Source: Flavobacterium sp. ACN6 (GTDB lineage Bacteria > Bacteroidota > Bacteroidia > Flavobacteriales > Flavobacteriaceae). Taken from it: 64,000 nt of DNA. Below the pieces are notes generated by a model that was not told the DNA's origin, searched no databases, and saw only the letters and a list, made by a program, of their open reading frames with translations. This document shows, one piece after another, positions 53,367 through 61,613 of this stretch. The stretch lies in the NCBI RefSeq assembly GCF_002304005.1, contig NZ_MRCQ01000006.1, positions 248,001 through 312,000 of the forward strand, in the 5' to 3' direction. The position numbers were made by a program, and so were the translations under genes. How positions within the stretch are numbered: the first letter of the stretch is position 1; every line of letters starts with the position of its first letter.

Positions 53367-53374
53367 TAACTTTG
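53367..53374 (+). promoter_or_regulatory. -7 box of the cysteine desulfurase gene
   Basis: TAACTTTG is 5 nt upstream of the ATG at 53380, so the transcript would be leaderless or nearly so. A TTTG at 53348 is only 15 nt upstream and does not fit the usual spacing. Confidence 0.45.
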
Positions 53375-53379
53375 TGCCG

Positions 53380-54504
53380 ATGAAAAAAGTATATCTAGAT
53401 AATGCCTCAACAACAGCAATACGTCCCGAAGTAATTCAGGAAATGACAAAAATAATGGCTGAGGATTTTGGCAATCCGTCGTCTACTCATAGTTTTGGAC
53501 GAAATGGCAAAACGATTTTGGAACTTTCCAGAAAAAGTATTGCTAAACATTTAAATTGTACCGCTCAGGAAATCATTTTTACTTCTGGCGGCACAGAAGC
53601 TGATAACTGGATTCTGAGATCTGCTGTTGAAGATTTAAAGATCGAGCGAATTATTACTTCTAAAATTGAACATCATGCTGTTTTGTATCCCGTATTGGCA
53701 CTTCAGGAAGAATACAATATTCAAATTGATTATGTAAATATAAATCCTGACGGCAGTATAGATTTAACACATTTATCAAATTTATTATCTGATGAAAAAA
53801 AGACATTGGTAAGTTTGATGCACGTTAATAACGAAACTGGAACTATTTTAGATTTAGACAGAGTAAGTGTTATTTGTAAGCAGTATAATACCTTATTTCA
53901 TTCTGATACGGTTCAGTCTATTGGCAAAACGGAAATCGACCTGCAAAAGACTTCAGTTGACTTTATTTTGGCCAGTGCACATAAATTTCACGGACCAAAA
54001 GGAATTGGTTTTGCTTTTATCCGAAAAAATTCGGGATTACAGCCATTGCTTTTTGGAGGCGAACAGGAAAAAGGGCTTCGCGCAGGAACAGAAGCTGTAC
54101 ATCAAATCGCCGGAATGGCAAAAGCTTTGTCAATTTCGTATGAAAAATTGGAGGAAGAAAGAGCTTACATTTTAGACCTGAAAAAATATCTTATTTCGCA
54201 GCTTGAAATTCATTTCCCAGATTTTAGAATTAACGGCAAAAAAGAGGGTTTTTATAATATCATCAATATCATTCTGCCTTTTTCATCAGATAAAACTTCG
54301 ATGCTGCTTTTTAGTTTAGATATGAAAGGAATTGCGGTTTCAAGAGGAAGCGCCTGTCAATCTGGAAGTATAAAACCTTCACACGTTTTAAAAGAAATGC
54401 TTTCAGAAGAAGATTTGAAATTACCCAATCTCCGAATTTCCTTTAGTCATTACAACACAAAAGAAGATATCGACTGGCTGATTGAGAGTTTAGAGACAAT
54501 CTAA
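53380..54504 (+). CDS. Cysteine desulfurase (NifS/IscS-like)
   Basis: The 374-aa PLP enzyme supplies sulfur from cysteine. ATG 53380 is chosen; upstream TTG at 53356 is in frame. PLP lysine K202 lies in SAHKFHGPKG and the catalytic Cys326 in SRGSACQSGS. TSGGTEADNW and HVNNETG are present. Lack of a long C-terminal ISCU-binding tail leaves the exact NifS/IscS type open. It may serve Fe-S or tRNA thiolation pathways. Confidence 0.92.
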   Translation: MKKVYLDNASTTAIRPEVIQEMTKIMAEDFGNPSSTHSFGRNGKTILELSRKSIAKHLNCTAQEIIFTSGGTEADNWILRSAVEDLKIERIITSKIEHHAVLYPVLALQEEYNIQIDYVNINPDGSIDLTHLSNLLSDEKKTLVSLMHVNNETGTILDLDRVSVICKQYNTLFHSDTVQSIGKTEIDLQKTSVDFILASAHKFHGPKGIGFAFIRKNSGLQPLLFGGEQEKGLRAGTEAVHQIAGMAKALSISYEKLEEERAYILDLKKYLISQLEIHFPDFRINGKKEGFYNIINIILPFSSDKTSMLLFSLDMKGIAVSRGSACQSGSIKPSHVLKEMLSEEDLKLPNLRISFSHYNTKEDIDWLIESLETI

Positions 54505-54530
54505 GGTTCTAAGAGGCTGAGATTCTAAGT
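54501..54530. repeat. Octamer-period array (short)
   Basis: Units AAGGTTCT, AAGAGGCT, GAGATTCT, AAG follow the cysteine desulfurase stop codon. A TGTCAGGCTGAGCGAAGTCGAAGCC dispersed repeat lies at 54581-54603, and its inverted partner GGCTTCACTCAGAATGACA is at 54551-54569. Confidence 0.6.
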
Positions 54531-54605
54531 TTTTTATGAAAATATTCCTCGGCTTCACTCAGAATGACATTAAGGAATTGTCAGGCTGAGCGAAGTCGAA
54601 GCCAT

Positions 54606-55166
54606 TTATTTACGAATTACTTTTACCTGAGAATCGTTCGTTAATTTGATTATTGTAGACGATTTTCCGTTGATTTTATCTTGGTTTAATTTGACGACAT
54701 AATCCACTCCATTTATAATTTCTGGGCTTATATCTTTAAAAGCAATAGGTGTCGGTTGTCCAGAGATATTTGCCGAAGTTGAAACCAAAGGTTTTTTCAT
54801 TCTTTCCATCAATTTGAAGCAGAAAGGTTCTTTTACCAATCGAACTCCAAGCGATTTGTCGGCGGCAATAATATTTTGGGCAACATTTCTCGCATCATCA
54901 AGGATTAAAGTTGTTGGCTTGTCTGATAAATCCCAGATCTGCCAGGCAACTTCTGGAATGTTTTTAAACACATTGTACATCATCTTTTCGCCATTCATCA
55001 AAACAATCATGCTTTGCGTCTCTGCACGTTTTTTGAGTTTGTAGATTTTAGCAACCGCTTCAGGATTAGTTGCATCACAGCCAATACCCCAAACAGTATC
55101 TGTTGGATAAAGAATGATACCGCCTTCTTTAATAACTTCGTAAGCGTTGATTATTTCTTCGTTCAT
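54606..55166 (-). CDS. Threonylcarbamoyl-AMP synthase (Sua5/YrdC family)
   Basis: The 186-aa form from ATG 55166 makes threonylcarbamoyl-AMP for tRNA t6A. It has YPTDTVWGIGCDATNPEAV (about residues 22-40), KLKKRAETQSMIVLM and a STSANISGQPTPI C-terminal motif. Length fits the single-domain family. The longer frame to 55196 only adds an AT-rich start. Confidence 0.92.
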   Translation of the reverse strand: MNEEIINAYEVIKEGGIILYPTDTVWGIGCDATNPEAVAKIYKLKKRAETQSMIVLMNGEKMMYNVFKNIPEVAWQIWDLSDKPTTLILDDARNVAQNIIAADKSLGVRLVKEPFCFKLMERMKKPLVSTSANISGQPTPIAFKDISPEIINGVDYVVKLNQDKINGKSSTIIKLTNDSQVKVIRK

Positions 55167-55243
55167 TGTAAAAAGTAATAAGTAATTGAAGCACAAAAAT
55201 AATCTTTCTAATTGGTAAAAAGTTTAAATTTAATTTACAATAA

Positions 55244-55274
55244 TTAGTTTTTGTAATTTATAAGATTATTTTTG
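55244..55274 (+). promoter_or_regulatory. Promoter for the DUF5672 gene
   Basis: TTAG (55244-55247), a 19-nt spacer and TATTTTTG (55267-55274) match the flavobacterial promoter type. Confidence 0.5.
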
Positions 55275-55345
55275 TCCTGAAGTTCAGATTTTCGAAGGAA
55301 ATTTTCGCCTAAATCTTAAAAACAAGATTAATCTTAAAATACCAC

Positions 55346-56119
55346 ATGTCTAAAAATACAGTAAAAATTGTTATTCCAGTTTATAAGGAATATTTTGGAG
55401 AACTTGAAGAAAAATCATTTGTGCAATGCTGCAAAGTCCTAAAAGATTATGAAATTGTAATTGTACATCCAGAAGGGTTAAATCATTCTTATCTTTCAGA
55501 GATCTCCAGCGATTTAACTTTTAAAAGTTTTCCGAAATCGTATTTTGCTACTATAGACGGTTATAATGAATTATTATTATCATCTGTGTTTTATGAAAGT
55601 TTTTTAGATTCAGAATACATTTTGATCTATCAATTAGATGCTTTTGTTTTTAAAGATGATTTAATAAAATGGTGCAATAAAGGCTACGATTATATTGGAG
55701 CACCATGGATCGCAACTTCTCCAGATTCTTTGGGTCATAAAATTTCGAGTTTATTTTGGTCCAAAAAGAAAAGAGAGCGCCAGCAGATTTTCTTTAAAGT
55801 GGGTAACGGAGGTTTATCACTTCGTAAAGTGGCTTCGCATTATGCAATTTCAAAAGAACAAAAACAATTTATTTCTGATTTCTTAACTGAAAAAGAAAAG
55901 AAAATTTATGCTACAGAAGATGTTTTTTGGTCTTTGAAAGCAATAGAATTTGATCCTAATTTTAAGATTCCAGATTATAAAGAAGCGGTTTATTTTGCTA
56001 TTGACAGAAAGCCGGAACTGGCTATGAAATTAACAAATAACGAACTTCCTTTTGGCTGTCACGCAATAAATAAACCAAAAGTAATTGAGTTTTGGAAACC
56101 AATATTGGATCAATACTAA
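55346..56119 (+). CDS. DUF5672 glycosyltransferase-like protein
   Basis: The 257-aa protein has an N-terminal alpha/beta region VKIVIPVYKEYFGELEE and a conserved-looking LIYQLDAFVFKDDL acidic motif (about residues 93-106) plus GNGGLSLRK and ATEDVFWSL. These are the features of DUF5672 and related GT-A-like proteins. It heads the LPS/glycan cluster. The donor and acceptor are unknown. Confidence 0.82.
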   Translation: MSKNTVKIVIPVYKEYFGELEEKSFVQCCKVLKDYEIVIVHPEGLNHSYLSEISSDLTFKSFPKSYFATIDGYNELLLSSVFYESFLDSEYILIYQLDAFVFKDDLIKWCNKGYDYIGAPWIATSPDSLGHKISSLFWSKKKRERQQIFFKVGNGGLSLRKVASHYAISKEQKQFISDFLTEKEKKIYATEDVFWSLKAIEFDPNFKIPDYKEAVYFAIDRKPELAMKLTNNELPFGCHAINKPKVIEFWKPILDQY

Positions 56120-56276
56120 ATTTATAAGTTTATTGCGCTAATTTATATTAGATGTTTGAGATTCAAGAAGTTTTTTTGACTTGAGTGAATTGAGCAAAAT
56201 GTATTAATTTAAGAAACAGAAATATTAATTTGAAGTATTAAATTCTATGCGTATTTTTGTTGTTAAAATATAGTAG

Positions 56277-57041
56277 ATGAATTTTAAAATAAATCCAATT
56301 TTCGCAAATAGTACAGAGTTAATATTTGAAAAAATCAAAATGTTTAGTTCTAGTGGCGAACTCTTTGGAAATGGAGATCGTAATAAGATAAAATTATTTG
56401 ATTTAAACGGTAAAGCGATCAACATCAAATCATTTAAAATTCCGAACTTAATTAATAAAGTTGCTTATAGATATTTTAGGAAATCAAAAGCAAGACGTTC
56501 ATTCGAATACGCAACTATATTGTTAGAAAAAGGAATTGGAACACCAGAACCAATTGCATTTCTCGAAAATTTTAATATCATTGGATTAAAAGACAGTTAT
56601 TATGTCAGCGAACACTTAAATGCTGATTTGACTTATAGAGAACTTGTAGAAATTCCGGATTATCCGGATCGCGAAAATATTTTAAGACAATTTACCAAAT
56701 TCAGTTTTGAACTGCACGAAAAAGGAATTGAATTTATAGATCATTCGCCTGGAAATACTTTAATTAAAAAGAATAGCGAAGGAACTTATGATTTTTTTCT
56801 CGTTGATTTGAACAGAATGGAATTTCATTCAAAATTGACTTTTGAACAGCGTATGCATAATCTTCGTCGTTTGACTCCGTTAAAAGAAATGGTAGCAGTA
56901 ATGAGTAATGAATATGCTAAATTTTATGAAGAATCGGAGCAAAAGATTTTTGATACTTTATGGAAATACACAGCCGATTTTCAAGAGCAGTTTTACAGAA
57001 AAAAACGCTTAAAAAAGAAACTTAAATTTTGGAAGAAGTAA
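56277..57041 (+). CDS. Kdo/lipopolysaccharide kinase-like protein
   Basis: The 254-aa protein has a protein-kinase-like fold. The catalytic loop reads FIDHSPGNTLI (about residues 157-167) and the metal loop VDLNRME (about 179-185), variants of the HxD...N and DFG motifs. It resembles the WaaP/Kdo kinase family acting on LPS core sugars. Its stop overlaps the end of the convergent GT2 gene by 20 nt. Confidence 0.85.
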   Translation: MNFKINPIFANSTELIFEKIKMFSSSGELFGNGDRNKIKLFDLNGKAINIKSFKIPNLINKVAYRYFRKSKARRSFEYATILLEKGIGTPEPIAFLENFNIIGLKDSYYVSEHLNADLTYRELVEIPDYPDRENILRQFTKFSFELHEKGIEFIDHSPGNTLIKKNSEGTYDFFLVDLNRMEFHSKLTFEQRMHNLRRLTPLKEMVAVMSNEYAKFYEESEQKIFDTLWKYTADFQEQFYRKKRLKKKLKFWKK

Positions 57042-57795
57042 TTCTTTTGAGCTCTTTGTAACGTATATAAATACTATAAGCATTTAAATAGCATATTATA
57101 ATGCCTTTGATGCCATCTAAAAATCCAAGTCTGATTAGGTATTGATATAAAAAAGTATAAATAGGATGGAAAACCATTAAAAAATCAGATGGTTTCTGTC
57201 CTTTTATTTTTTTTTCGCTGGCTTTTAGAATGCCATACTTTTTCATCTTTAGTTTATAATCTTCATAAGATGTATAAGAAAAGTGAATTAGTTTATTTTT
57301 TAAAACACCAATTTCGCCGTTCACGATTAGTTTTTCATGAACCATTCTGTCTTCAGTGTAGCTGCAATCGGCTTTTTTAAAAAGCCTGAATATTTTATCA
57401 GTCTGCCAGCCGCTAAAATGTAATTTGCTGTTTTTGAACATAAAAGTTCTATACATCAAATAAGCACTTACAGAATTTTTATTGTTTATAGTCGAAATAA
57501 TTTCCTCTTTAAGTTGAGGAGTCAACTTTTCATCAGCATCAATAAATAATATCCATTCGTTTTTTGCCTGATCTAAAGCAAAATTTCTTTGCGAAGTGTA
57601 ATCTTTAAATTGGTTTTCAATGAATAGGACATTTGTAAAGGACTTTACTATTTCGGCTGTAGCATCTGAACTAAAAGAATCAACTACAATTATTTCATCA
57701 GCAAAGTCAACATCTTCAAGTAAAGATTTTATATAACGTTCCTCGTTAAGAGTAATAATTAAAACCGATAACTTTTGTTTTTCAAAACTATTCAT
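57022..57795 (-). CDS. Family 2 glycosyltransferase (KdtX/WaaE-like)
   Basis: The 257-aa GT-A enzyme has LSVLIITLNEERYIKSLLEDV (about residues 8-28), EIIVVDSFSSDAT (about 34-46) and the DxD region WILFIDADEKLT (about 86-97). C-terminal hydrophobic and basic segments suggest membrane association. It resembles LPS-core GT2 proteins. It overlaps the convergent kinase gene by 20 nt. Confidence 0.9.
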   Translation of the reverse strand: MNSFEKQKLSVLIITLNEERYIKSLLEDVDFADEIIVVDSFSSDATAEIVKSFTNVLFIENQFKDYTSQRNFALDQAKNEWILFIDADEKLTPQLKEEIISTINNKNSVSAYLMYRTFMFKNSKLHFSGWQTDKIFRLFKKADCSYTEDRMVHEKLIVNGEIGVLKNKLIHFSYTSYEDYKLKMKKYGILKASEKKIKGQKPSDFLMVFHPIYTFLYQYLIRLGFLDGIKGIIICYLNAYSIYIRYKELKRITSSKI

Positions 57796-57812
57796 CTGAT
57801 GCTTTTACTTTT

Positions 57813-58877
57813 TCAATTTTTGTATTCTTGAAAATAAGCTTCTAATTTTTCCAGCATTAAGGGTAAAGGATACTCAGCGTAGAATTCAAAAGTATGTTCT
57901 TTAATATATTGCTCTGTATGCTGTTCGTAGATCTCAGGTTTTAAATCTTTTAGATGAATGGAAGCATTTTTAGCTTCGTTTTCAAACAATTGCCAAGTTT
58001 CTTTTCTAACAGAAGGAGTAAAGATAGAGAAAGTCGGAATTTCAAGTGCTTTTGCCATATTTACAGCGCCACCTTCATTTCCAATCAGCATTTCACATTG
58101 CGAAAGAACAGCCAAAAACGGACGTAGTTCGGTACAATATAAATCGAAAACAATATTCTTTTTTGTTTCTTCAGTGCAGTAATTATAAACTTCCAGAGCT
58201 AAATCTTTTTGAAACGGAACGTAGTTAAAAATTATGGTTGCATTAGTTTTAGCCACTGTAAAATCAATAATTTTTGCCATTCCTTCCAAAGGATAAGTTT
58301 TGTAAACTTCGCTTCCTAAAATCCCGAACATAATTAACGGCTTTTCGCTGTCTACGTTATGGCTTTGCAGAAGTTTTTTGGCTTCTTCAATTTCAGATTC
58401 TTTTAAAAATATCTTTGGTTTTACATCTGTTATTTTTTCAGAAATAAAAGGTTTAAGCAATAATAATCTATTTTCAATAGCTAATCCATGTTCCGATTCT
58501 ATGGCATCAAAACGTTCGTAAGTATAATTGTAAAATATTTTTGTATACCATTTACGATAAGAAACTTTGTATTTTGCCCCAGAAAAAAAAGTAATTAAAT
58601 TAGTTCCGAGCTTACTGTAAACATCTACTACAGCATCATATTTTTTGCTGCGAATCTCAAAAATAAATTTAAATAATGCAGGGATAGATTTTCTGACCTT
58701 ACTGGTCATCGGAATAATATTGTCAATATTTGGATTTTCTTTTAGTACATCTACCGAATTAGGATAGCACATATAATCGATCACCGAATCAGGGAACTTA
58801 GTTTTTAAGTTGTTGCAGATTATTGTACTGGTTAAAACGTCTCCAATTCTTTTTTGCTGAATGACTAATATTCTCAT
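57813..58877 (-). CDS. Family 9 glycosyltransferase (heptosyltransferase-like)
   Basis: The 354-aa GT-B enzyme has MRILVIQQKRIGDVLTSTIICNN at the N-terminus (typical of GT9) and a C-terminal domain with MLIGNEGGAVNMAKALEIPTFSIFTPS (donor-binding). It probably adds heptose or a related sugar to LPS core. It lies upstream of the GT2 gene on the same strand, 17 nt away, so these are likely co-transcribed. Confidence 0.9.
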   Translation of the reverse strand: MRILVIQQKRIGDVLTSTIICNNLKTKFPDSVIDYMCYPNSVDVLKENPNIDNIIPMTSKVRKSIPALFKFIFEIRSKKYDAVVDVYSKLGTNLITFFSGAKYKVSYRKWYTKIFYNYTYERFDAIESEHGLAIENRLLLLKPFISEKITDVKPKIFLKESEIEEAKKLLQSHNVDSEKPLIMFGILGSEVYKTYPLEGMAKIIDFTVAKTNATIIFNYVPFQKDLALEVYNYCTEETKKNIVFDLYCTELRPFLAVLSQCEMLIGNEGGAVNMAKALEIPTFSIFTPSVRKETWQLFENEAKNASIHLKDLKPEIYEQHTEQYIKEHTFEFYAEYPLPLMLEKLEAYFQEYKN

Positions 58878-59004
58878 CTATTTAAAATTCAATTTATGGG
58901 CTAAATTACAAACTATTTTATGAAGTGTGCAACCGTATCGTAAGATTAAGAATAAACTAAAATAAAAATGTTATATTTTTGTGGCTCATAAATTAAATTT
59001 TGTA

Positions 59005-59757
59005 ATGGAAATTAGTGGTCTTGTTATTACTTTCAATGAAGAAAAAAACATAGGAAAATGTATCGATGCTTTGTTAAAAGTATGTGACGAAGTAATTATA
59101 GTAGACTCTTTCAGCAAGGATCGTACAGTTGAAATTGCCAAAGAAAAAGGCGCAATAGTTATTCAGCAAAGCTTTTTAGGAGACGGACCGCAGCGTACGC
59201 ATGGTCTTCCGTATTGTAAAAACGACTGGATTTTAAATTTAGACGCAGATGAGTTTCTGGATAAAGATGCTGAAGAATTTATACTAAAAGGAAAATATCT
59301 GGAAGGGAATAATGATGCCTTTAGTTTTAGGGTTAAAAACTTTTTGGCAGACAAATTAATCGACTTTTCAGGATGGTATCCAGATCATAAAGTTCGTTTC
59401 TTTAATAAACAAACTGCACATCCTTCAGATTCTAAAGTCCATCAAAAAATTATTACACAAAACGAGAAAAAGGTTGCTGTGCATATTCTGCATTATGGCT
59501 GGGATTCTTTAGACCAGATTATAGCTAAGAAAAACCAGTATTCTGGCTGGCATGCACAACAATTATTTGATCAGGGAAAAAGAATAAATGCTTTTAAACC
59601 AGTTTTAAACGGAACGGTAGCTTTTATTCGCTGCTATTTTTTTAAGAAAGGTATTTTTAATGGAATCGACGGATTATCAATAGCAATGATTCAGGCATTT
59701 TTCTCTTATATGAAATATGCAAAGCTTTTAAAACTGCAACAGAAAAATTCCAAATAA
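59005..59757 (+). CDS. Family 2 glycosyltransferase (KdtX-like), second copy
   Basis: The 250-aa GT2 starts at ATG 59005; the upstream GTG at 58981 lies inside the TATTTTTG -7 box (58974-58981), so it is rejected. The same features as the first copy are seen: GLVITFNEEKNIGKCIDAL, VIIVDSFSKDRT and WILNLDADEFLD. It is divergent from the GT9 gene. Confidence 0.9.
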   Translation: MEISGLVITFNEEKNIGKCIDALLKVCDEVIIVDSFSKDRTVEIAKEKGAIVIQQSFLGDGPQRTHGLPYCKNDWILNLDADEFLDKDAEEFILKGKYLEGNNDAFSFRVKNFLADKLIDFSGWYPDHKVRFFNKQTAHPSDSKVHQKIITQNEKKVAVHILHYGWDSLDQIIAKKNQYSGWHAQQLFDQGKRINAFKPVLNGTVAFIRCYFFKKGIFNGIDGLSIAMIQAFFSYMKYAKLLKLQQKNSK

Positions 59758-59759
59758 AA

Positions 59760-59800
59760 AAATTCCAAATTCCAATTGATAAGATTGGAATTTGGAATTT
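59760..59800. terminator. 17-bp perfect hairpin built from the ATTCCAA repeat
   Basis: AAATTCCAAATTCCAAT at 59760-59776, loop TGATAAG and ATTGGAATTTGGAATTT at 59784-59800 form a long AT-rich perfect stem, followed by T residues. The arm sequence is that of the dispersed ATTCCAAATTCCAA repeat at 1016 and 50905. It sits between convergent genes. Confidence 0.75.
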
Positions 59801-59822
59801 TATATATTGGATTTTTTAAAAT

Positions 59823-60638
59823 CTATACCGCTACATCATATTCACGTAACGCATTGTTTAAAGATGTTTTTAAATCTGTAGATGGCTTACGAGTACCAAT
59901 AATTAAAGCGCAAGGAACTTGAAATTCTCCGGCAGCGAATTTTTTAGTGTAACTTCCAGGAATAACAACAGAACGAGCAGGAACAAAACCTTTCATTTCT
60001 ACTGGCTCATCACCCGTAACGTCAATAATTTTTGTAGATGCAGTCAAACATACGTTAGCGCCAAGAACTGCTTCTTTACCAACGTGAACACCCTCAACAA
60101 CAATACAACGAGAACCGATAAAAGCACCGTCTTCGATAATTACTGGAGCAGCTTGTAATGGTTCAAGAACACCACCAATACCAACACCACCGCTTAAGTG
60201 AACGTTTTTACCAATTTGTGCACAGCTTCCAACAGTTGCCCAAGTATCAACCATAGTTCCTTCGTCAACATAAGCACCAATGTTTACATAACTAGGCATT
60301 AAGATAACGCCGCTTGAAATGTAAGCTCCATAGCGAGCAACAGCATTTGGTACTACACGAATTCCTTTTGCAGCATAATCTCTTTTTAGTAACATTTTAT
60401 CGTGATATTCAAAAATACCAGATTCCCATGTTTCCATTTTCTGAATTGGGAAATACATAACAACAGCTTTCTTAACCCATTCGTTTACCTGCCATTTGTC
60501 TCCAACTGGTTCTGCAACACGCAATTTTCCAGCGTCAACCAATTCGATAACTTCTCTAATAGCATCAGTTGTTGTAGTTTCTTGTAGTAAAGCTCTGTTT
60601 TCCCAAGCTTGTTCAATTATAGTCTGTAAAGAATTCAT
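59823..60638 (-). CDS. dapD: Tetrahydrodipicolinate N-succinyltransferase
   Basis: DapD catalyses the succinylation step in lysine/diaminopimelate synthesis. The 271-aa protein has an N-terminal helical domain and a left-handed beta-helix with hexapeptides such as VNIGAYVDEGTMVDTWATVGSCAQIGKNVH and GAFIGSRCIVVEGVHVGKEAVLGANV. Length is normal. It is monocistronic. Confidence 0.96.
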   Translation of the reverse strand: MNSLQTIIEQAWENRALLQETTTTDAIREVIELVDAGKLRVAEPVGDKWQVNEWVKKAVVMYFPIQKMETWESGIFEYHDKMLLKRDYAAKGIRVVPNAVARYGAYISSGVILMPSYVNIGAYVDEGTMVDTWATVGSCAQIGKNVHLSGGVGIGGVLEPLQAAPVIIEDGAFIGSRCIVVEGVHVGKEAVLGANVCLTASTKIIDVTGDEPVEMKGFVPARSVVIPGSYTKKFAAGEFQVPCALIIGTRKPSTDLKTSLNNALREYDVAV

Positions 60639-60805
60639 ACGTTTAAATTTTTGGCAAAGATAACGTATTTGTATAAATGCAAAAAAGCAAAACGACTTGA
60701 AAATGTTACAGGTTTAACTTTTTGTTTCTTATTTGTAAAGTCTTTTAGAATTTTGAATTTGCTATTTATAATTTCTTTTCTAACTACCTCTAGAAGTTTT
60801 TTTTA

Positions 60806-60820
60806 TGTCATAATATGACA
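60806..60820. promoter_or_regulatory. Candidate Crp/Fnr-type palindrome upstream of the PAS gene
   Basis: TGTCATAATATGACA is a perfect 15-bp palindrome centred at 60813, extended by flanking T/A pairs. A -7-like TAATTTCG box lies at 60851-60858, so the palindrome centre would be about 51 nt before the transcript start. The rest of the 273-nt spacer shows no other feature. Confidence 0.45.
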
Positions 60821-60911
60821 AAAGTCAGATTTTCTATTTTTTCTTCTCTCTAATTTCGCACCATTGAAAAAACATTCCATTCAATAAAATTAATCATATA
60901 AGCAGTAAAAT

Positions 60912-61541
60912 ATGAATCAAGAAAATCAACTTCAGAACAGAGTAATTATTGACAAAGAGGTAACTTGGGATAAAACGCAAGTTATTATGAGCAAAACAAA
61001 TGCTTTTGGTATTATCGAATATGCCAATGAAGTATTTGTAGATGTTTGTGGTTACGAAGATTACGAATTAATGGGACAACCCCATAATATTATACGTCAC
61101 CCAGATATGCCAAAAGTTATTTTTAAAGTGCTTTGGGAGAATCTTAAAAACGGTAAAAACTTTCATGCGATTGTAAAAAATCTAGCTAAATCGGGAAGAT
61201 ACTATTGGGTGATTACCGATTTTGAAATTGCCCGTGATGAAAATGATGTAATTGTAAATTATTTTGGACGAAGACAATCAGTACCTCAGGAAGTAATTGC
61301 TATGCATATTGAGCCATTGTATAAAAAACTATTACAAATCGAAGCAGCGAGCGGAGTTGAATTCAGCGAAAAATACTTGATCGGATTTTTGGAAGAAAAG
61401 AAGAGAAGTTATGTTGAATATATTAAGGAGTTGATTTACGAACATGAGAAAGCACAATCAAAATTTGCTAATTATGTTGAAGAAGAGGATGGAGAACAGG
61501 AAGAACAGAGAGGCTTTTTTGGTCGATTGTTCGGTAGATAA
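60912..61541 (+). CDS. PAS-domain protein (aerotaxis-receptor-like)
   Basis: The 209-aa soluble protein has a PAS domain at about residues 20-120 with Aer-like features (EYANEVFVDVCGYEDYELMGQPHNIIRHPDMPK; GRYYWVITDFEI). The rest is helical with an acidic tail (EEEDGEQEEQ) and ends GFFGRLFGR. No methyl-accepting or kinase domain is present, so it could pass the signal to a separate protein. Redox or FAD sensing is inferred only from the family. Confidence 0.87.
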   Translation: MNQENQLQNRVIIDKEVTWDKTQVIMSKTNAFGIIEYANEVFVDVCGYEDYELMGQPHNIIRHPDMPKVIFKVLWENLKNGKNFHAIVKNLAKSGRYYWVITDFEIARDENDVIVNYFGRRQSVPQEVIAMHIEPLYKKLLQIEAASGVEFSEKYLIGFLEEKKRSYVEYIKELIYEHEKAQSKFANYVEEEDGEQEEQRGFFGRLFGR

Positions 61542-61576
61542 TTGGAGTTATTTTTTAGGTTTGAATATTTGGATAG

Positions 61577-61610
61577 AATCCGTCTTGAATTTTCGAGGCG
61601 GATTTTTTTT
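61577..61610 (+). terminator. Terminator of the PAS gene
   Basis: AATCCGTCT, a 10-nt loop and AGGCGGATT run into T residues (one G-T pair in the stem). Confidence 0.75.
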
Positions 61611-61613
61611 GAA

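Noticed and set aside
58981..59004. GTG start of the second GT2
   Set aside because: It lies in the -7 box (58974-58981), so the ATG at 59005 is the better start.
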